NCBI GenBank assembly: GCA_016760335.1
Contig: CM028679.1
Span: forward strand, 40,726,593-40,790,592
Direction: 5' to 3'
Length of the DNA stretch: 64,000 nt
From: Gastrodia elata
Lineage: Eukaryota > Streptophyta > Magnoliopsida > Asparagales > Orchidaceae
Shown here: in pieces, positions 58,580 through 64,000 of the stretch
How positions within the stretch are numbered: the first letter of the stretch is position 1
Layout: every line of letters starts with the position of its first letter
Made by a program: the position numbers and the translations under genes
The notes under the pieces: model-generated
Database searches by the model: none
Told to the model about the DNA's origin: nothing
Seen by the model: the letters and a program-made list of their open reading frames with translations, nothing else

Positions 58580-60319
58580 AGTATGCTGATCACATCACAA
58601 TACTAAGTATAAGTAATGTATAAATAGAGTGCGGAAGCTAAGCATACATCCAGAAATATTCATCACAAAAACTGAATAAAAATATTAATCTTAGAACAGA
58701 AAAGTAAATACATCCAAAAATTATTACAAATGATTTACTAAAATAATACTTAAAGAAAGTCTAAGTACCGCATTAAAATAACTAACAAAAATAGTAAAGC
58801 TAAAGGAGAAATATACTAAGACTCCACGAACTCTTCTAAAATCTCCTGAATATTCTCCTGACATGGCTCAATAAGCTGCTCAGGATTTAGTAAATTGCCA
58901 GATCCCAAAAGTACCACATGCTAGATAATAAGTCTAACACATCGAAAGCTATTCTAAACAGTTATAATTATCTAGCTTAACATTTAAGTAATTTAAATAA
59001 AACTATAGAAAAATTGTAAAATAGCTAAAAATTTGAAATTAGTATAAAGTAGAAGTAAAGTAAAACTGAGTTGTAAATTGAATACTGAGTGTAATTAAAA
59101 TAGTAAATGATCTAAATCTAAGTAAGTAATGCTGTAAAACTATGTTGTATGCCACTAAGATCATGTATTTGAATATGCCACTATACTATTTTCCACTAAT
59201 ATGCAACCAAAATATCACTAAACTACTATGGATATATAGTCTACTATCTATATACATCCTATTTAGAAATACAATTTACTATAATGCCTGAATATGTTTA
59301 ATTTTCCCTGTTGATGTATGCAACATCCCATAATCCATACATAATCACTAATACACATACTCATGCTTATGCTCATATTTCTAAGACTACATGTCTTAAA
59401 TCTAGAAATTTAGAAAAACTTCTTTAAAGTTGGATTATAAATTTAATATCTTTATTGTGTAGAATCCATCTAAATAAATTTTGACTCCTAGCTCTAGATT
59501 ATTAAGTGGTTTTACTTAATATTTCAGTTATAAGCACCAGCTATAAAGGTTGTATACATATAGTTGATGTCTTCAAGAATGGTGAATTTAACACTTAGTT
59601 TGTTTTAACTGTGCTTATCAAAGTGCATGACGATAGGAGGCAGAACCCGGTCATAGTTTATTCTCTCAAACTGAGCTGTTAAATATCATAATTACAAGCA
59701 TACTGAGTGTTCTAAGAAGGGTGACTTGAGATACTTAGTTAGTCTTAAACTATACTTATTGACGCGATGACGATAAGAGATAGAACCCGGTCACAGTTTA
59801 TCTCCTCAAACTAAGGATTTCATTTCTCTTAATCACAAAACTCTTAAGATCGAAAGACTTACTTTAAGTGGGATTGTACTTACCCAATTCCATAGGATAG
59901 GAACAATACCTTACAATCCTACTTAGAGTGATTTAACAAATTCTGAAATACTACTGAAGTGACTTAGCACTATAGATATACACTAGCATATCCAACTAAT
60001 AATCTGAGTTCTAACAATTCTATTTAATAACCAAGAAGTATCAAAACTATAACTTTTTACTCCATTAAAGGCAATCCTACATAAGGTTTTAAGGATGTGA
60101 TCAATAGATCACTCAATATAGGTTACTACCATAAGGGAGAAACTCATTCTATATGCTTTAGATAATCTTACCACAAGGGTCCAAGACCAAGCATCTAAGA
60201 CTAAGTAGGGGCATCTAGGTTTCTACCTCAAGTTTTAACAATAAGATCTTCTTATCTTAATGTCATATCAATTAATAAGGCTTAACAATTATTGCATTAA
60301 TAGCCTAATGCAAGATCAT
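58580..60319 (-). mobile_element. 3' part of a Tekay-like LTR, reverse orientation
   Basis: Reversed, it contains the block at 54600-55000 (the TTATACTTAGTATTRTGATG end region, GGGATCTGGCAAT, and gtgttagacttatt near 58925-58950) and two units of the 140-bp repeat (59571-59789). It stops at 60319, where a forward LTR begins, so its 5' part is missing. Confidence 0.65.
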
Positions 60320-63300
60320 TATAACAACCCGAGATTATTACTAGAGTGATTAACTCCAAATTTAGGAGGATTAAGTCAAAAATCAAGATCCTGATTTAAG
60401 TTAAATAAAAATCAAAAAAAATATTCTCAAATAAGGCTTATTAAGGGGATCCTTCTGCCAAAATTTGAGGGCAATCGGGATCCCAGATTATCCTAAATAA
60501 ATTTGGAAAATTTAAATTACTAGAGTTGGTAATAGATAAAATATAAGTTGTAATTTAAAATTTTTTGTATATTTAGGTTAAGCATTATAAGAGGACGCTA
60601 TGTTTTAAGTTTCGTAATTATTTGAGATTCGGATTAATCGTAGCGAATTTTTAAAGTTTTTCATTTAAAAATTAATATAAAATAAAATACTTGTCCAAAT
60701 TTAGTAATTTTTAAACTTGTACGTTCATCTCATAGAGACGCTCATTTCGATACTAAGATTGTAATTTTTGGAGTTTATTTGATCATTCAATTGAACCTTA
60801 AAAATTCCTATGATTCTTAGCCAACCGATCTTGATCGAATGACTCTCATCAATCCATTTGAGTTTATATTTAGCCTCTTTGCCCTAACCTAAGTCTAACC
60901 TAGTTATTTCCTCCCAGCTGAAACTTTTTTTCTTCTATCCGATGTGATGAGGCACCGAACACCTCCTTCTCCCCTTCGTATCTCCTCCTTCCTCTTCCTC
61001 TCCATGGTCGAGCACCTCTCCTTCCCCATCCATGGATTCTCCATAGCTTGGTCGAGACCTCCATGGCTGAAGCTTACTGGGCCGAGCATCTCCTTCTTCC
61101 CTCTCGGCAGGAGGCCGAGAGGCTCAACTCCTTTTGGCAGCTGGATGCGAAGAGCTCTCCAGCCCGTTGCAACCCCTTTTCTTTGGCCGAGTTCAGCAGC
61201 CTCCTCCTTGCCCGAGCAGCCGCAGCTTCCACCTCCTCAACCGAGTAACATCATCTCCATGTCAAGCTCACTTCTTCTTCATGGTAACTTTCTTTTTCTT
61301 ATTTCCTTATATTTATTCTAGCCTTTGTAGCTATAACCCTCTACTTATCTCATTTATGCTCATGATTGTTATACGAGTTAGGCTAGACTTCTGAATTCTA
61401 TGGATTCATATTTTTGTTTTGTATTTTAAATTTTATGTAATGTGTTGTTTTCTATTTCTTGTGTAATATTAATAGCTTTTATCATCATATAAACTTGTCT
61501 AAATTAAACTTATGTTAAGTTCTAACAGCATTCTATAATTCTTCCTAATTATATTCATCTTGCCTTAGTTGTTAAGCAATGTTTATAAAATTAAGAGAAA
61601 CTTGTGCAATAGTTATAAATTTTTAGTAATCTTTATTACATCATTATATTATTTAAAATATGAATGAATATGCTTCCATCAAATTTGGTGTGTTTTGTTT
61701 TACGCAAATCTAACAAATCCAATAAATCATATAAATGATTAATCTCACATGAAATAAAAAAACAAAAGAGAATAAGGAAAATAAATAATTATAAGCATGA
61801 CTCATATATGGAGATTATATTGGGTTGCTAAATTAAGTTATATTAGACATAATTTCATTTTAAGTTTCAAATCCTTTTATAATATATAGTAATTCATACA
61901 TTATGTATTTCTTATTTACACTATGATTCATATGTGATTCCATGCTCAGTATCAATTTTGAAACTTAAATTATGGCTTCTTGTAAATAGGATTTATTTAG
62001 TCACAAATAAATTTTATGATGGCATGTGCTCGGCATTTTAATGACTTTTGTTTGGAGAAGGTTCCATTGGCGTATCAAGTTTTTTAGTAGGAAACATAAA
62101 GTCATTGTGTTAAGTCATATAATACTTGTATAATTTATAGTTTATTTCATCTCGTATTTCTCATTTATAATTTTTAATGAAATTAATGATGATTTAAGTC
62201 TAGTTCCTAATAATATATACTTGCGTATCTATAAATTTTGCAGAATATTCAACCACAATCAATTGTAATAAGCTTTATAAGAATTGTCATAAATGAAATT
62301 AAAAGTAAGTTAGTAATTAATGACTTCTGTCGACACTTAATATTACTATACATTTCAAGTTATAATCTCGATTTTATTCATTATATTTCACTAAATCATA
62401 CTTCAATTTTTCATACAAATAATATTCGTGTTATTTTATTTCAAGTAACTCGTGAAGTTAATGTTATCCTTCATGGATTACACATATTTATTTCCTCCAT
62501 TTCATATAAATGTGAAGCTCCTAAACATAATATATATTCATTTACTCCTAGTTAAAGCATACTATTTTCATGTTATTATTTTGATCTCAGCTATCTTTGC
62601 ATAGATTTATCTATGATGGAGAACACTTAGTCAATTAAAACTACTCATGAGAATCTTGTGGTAGCATTTGAACATTTCTTTTAGTGTTTAAGTAATGCTA
62701 CGATTTGTTTTTAAGATACTTCTTAATGCTTACAAATTATTTGTTGATCATAATATATTATCCAAATTTGTAAGTAGTTCCTTCTTCTTAAGCAGAATCA
62801 GAGGTCTTTTTGTTGCATAAGCTATGCTAAGCAAGTGTTAAGAGGATAAGTCCATAAGACTTGGGTCTCTAAGCGGTTGATTGCAAAATATTGTAGATAA
62901 GTCAAAGGTACGTAAGTACTTAGAACTCGTATTGAGTTCTATGAATTAAATTATTTATTTAGTCCTATGTTAAGTGCGTACAACACTTGCATAGTTCTTA
63001 TTACCGCTTTCGCGCTTTTATTTTCTTGAATCTTATGTTAGTTTCCATTTGGTTTTGCAAGTTGTTTTTAAAGGGTTTTGCCTCCTATTATCGTGCGCGT
63101 CAATAAGAATAGTCTAAATCAAACTAAGTATCTCTAGTCACCCTTCTTAGAACACTAGGTATGCTTGTAATTAGAGGATTTAACATCTTAGTTTGAGATA
63201 TAAACTACGACAGGGTTCTGCCTCCTATTTTTGTGTGCTTCGATAAGTACAATTTTAAACGAACAAAGTAATAAATTCACCTTTCTTAGAAACATACAAT

Positions 63301-64000
63301 ATGTGTATACAACCTTTCTAGCTGATGATTTTAGGTAAAATCATAAGTAAAACTAATTATTAAAATTAGAAATAGGAGTCAGAATTCATTTAGATGGATT
63401 CTGCACAATAGAGATATTGGATTTATTATCTGACTTTAAATCTTTTTCTAGATTTCTGAATTCTTAAGTCATGTAGACATAGAAACATGAGCATGATCAT
63501 AAGCATAATGTATGAGTATCAGTGATGATTTATGAATTACATAATGTTGTATATATATCAATCGGGGAATTTGCAGGATGACTAGTATTAGATTCCCAAC
63601 TAGATATATATAAGCATTGGACCGTATGATTCATAACAGTTTAGTGACATATTAGTTTCATATCATGACATTCAATTCAGTGGTATAAATAGATACAATT
63701 ATTCAGTGGTATACAGCATACCTTCACATATACCTTATTCAGTTTTAGATCATTTACTGTCTTTTCCATTTTCAGTATTCAGCTTTACATTTCAGCATTA
63801 CTTTACTTTATTCTAAATTTCATACAATTTTAAGTTTTTTTTTCAGTTATTTTACTGCTTTTCTACTATTTGGTTTATACTTCTAATTATTTTATAATAT
63901 TTATACCATTTGAATTTTTGTCTTACTATTATGTTGAATAATACCTTTTAAATACAAGAGTATGTTATTTTTTAGCTTAATTGTGCTTAGACCTTATAGG
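60320..64000 (+). mobile_element. 5' part of a Tekay-like LTR, running off the window
   Basis: Begins TATAACAACCC (the family TGTAACAACC with one change). It has a GC-rich island at 60890-61260 with a pyrimidine-rich front, then an AT-rich body and two units of the 140-bp repeat (63073-63310). The ORFs in the island (60944-61394) are serine/proline/leucine-rich by composition and overlap on both strands; none is supported as a gene. The window ends before the LTR 3' end. Confidence 0.6.
63073..63310 (+). repeat. 140-bp tandem repeat inside the LTR (two units)
   Basis: Unit 1 (63073-63212) and unit 2 (from 63213) both start gggtttt/ctgcctcctat and run through a caataag/gataag and cacccttcttagaa/cacctttcttagaa block. 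The reverse LTR piece has the same pair at 59571-59789, also with a 140-bp period; the LTR at 52060 has one unit. Confidence 0.75.

Noticed and set aside
60904..61394. ORFs of up to 125 aa in the GC-rich island of the last LTR, Ser/Leu/Pro-rich
   Set aside because: Three overlapping frames, no conserved domain, and position equals the U3 island of other LTRs. Looks like composition, not a gene.
1..64000. CRISPR arrays, tRNA or rRNA genes, bacterial operons
   Set aside because: No direct repeats with regular unique spacers, no cloverleaf or rRNA motif seen, and the gene content is clearly plant transposon. tRNA-like matches are only primer binding sites.

Overview
This is a nuclear plant (angiosperm) window that is almost entirely transposable-element DNA. 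It is AT-rich. Nearly all recognisable coding matter consists of decayed retrotransposon domains: Ty3/gypsy chromovirus of Tekay/Del type, Athila/Tat-like gypsy, Ty1/copia and an RTE-type LINE. The LTRs carry plant TATA boxes, iMet-type primer binding sites and 5-bp target duplications. I see no tRNA, rRNA or bacterial-type genes. The only likely host gene is the 5' end of a phosphatidylserine-decarboxylase-2-like gene: two exons on the minus strand at 12122-12459.

Layout: 1-2056 is a gypsy leader, an extra upstream capsid-like ORF and gag. 2390-3428 is a reverse LTR piece. 3429-7625 has no recognised gene. 7625-8900 is a dead RTE LINE (minus). 9279-10138 is a PIF/Harbinger-like element with a TAA duplication. 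About 10600-11912 is a copia-like LTR with an internal 215-bp tandem duplication. 12122-12459 holds the PSD2-like exons. 13194-20250 is a pogo/Tigger DNA transposon, minus strand, with a nearly complete transposase split by a 4,847-bp solo LTR (13856-18702, duplication AAGAA). 20860-22130 is an Athila-like LTR end, primer site and gag. 22665-27539 is a minus-strand copia element, split by a 2,338-bp solo LTR (24912-27249, duplication ATAAG) and cut at 27540 by a Tekay-like element. That plus-strand element fills 27540-39427 (LTR, PBS, upstream capsid-like ORF, gag, protease, RT, RNase H, integrase, chromodomain, PPT, LTR). A second Tekay-like element lies on the minus strand at 39428-48081 and holds a copia solo LTR (41056-41989, duplication CATAT). 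48082-50902 is a third LTR piece. 52060-56150 is a further element (LTR, upstream capsid-like ORF, gag). About 56330-58579 is another LTR of the 24912 type. 58580-60319 and 60320-64000 are two LTR pieces in opposite orientation.

None of the mobile elements looks able to act alone: every pol and gag has stops, frameshifts or lost catalytic residues. The strongest candidate novelty is that all three plus-strand Tekay-like elements (460, 30900, 55140) carry, upstream of the normal gag, a separate ORF that itself looks like a capsid domain and keeps the same protein pattern in all three. Other notable structures are a terminal hairpin at the LTR 5' end with a compensatory change, a second hairpin near the LTR 3' end, arrays of one degenerate GC-rich word in LTRs of different families, and an order of insertion that can be read from precise target duplications. 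All family names come from reading motifs by eye; no database search was run.
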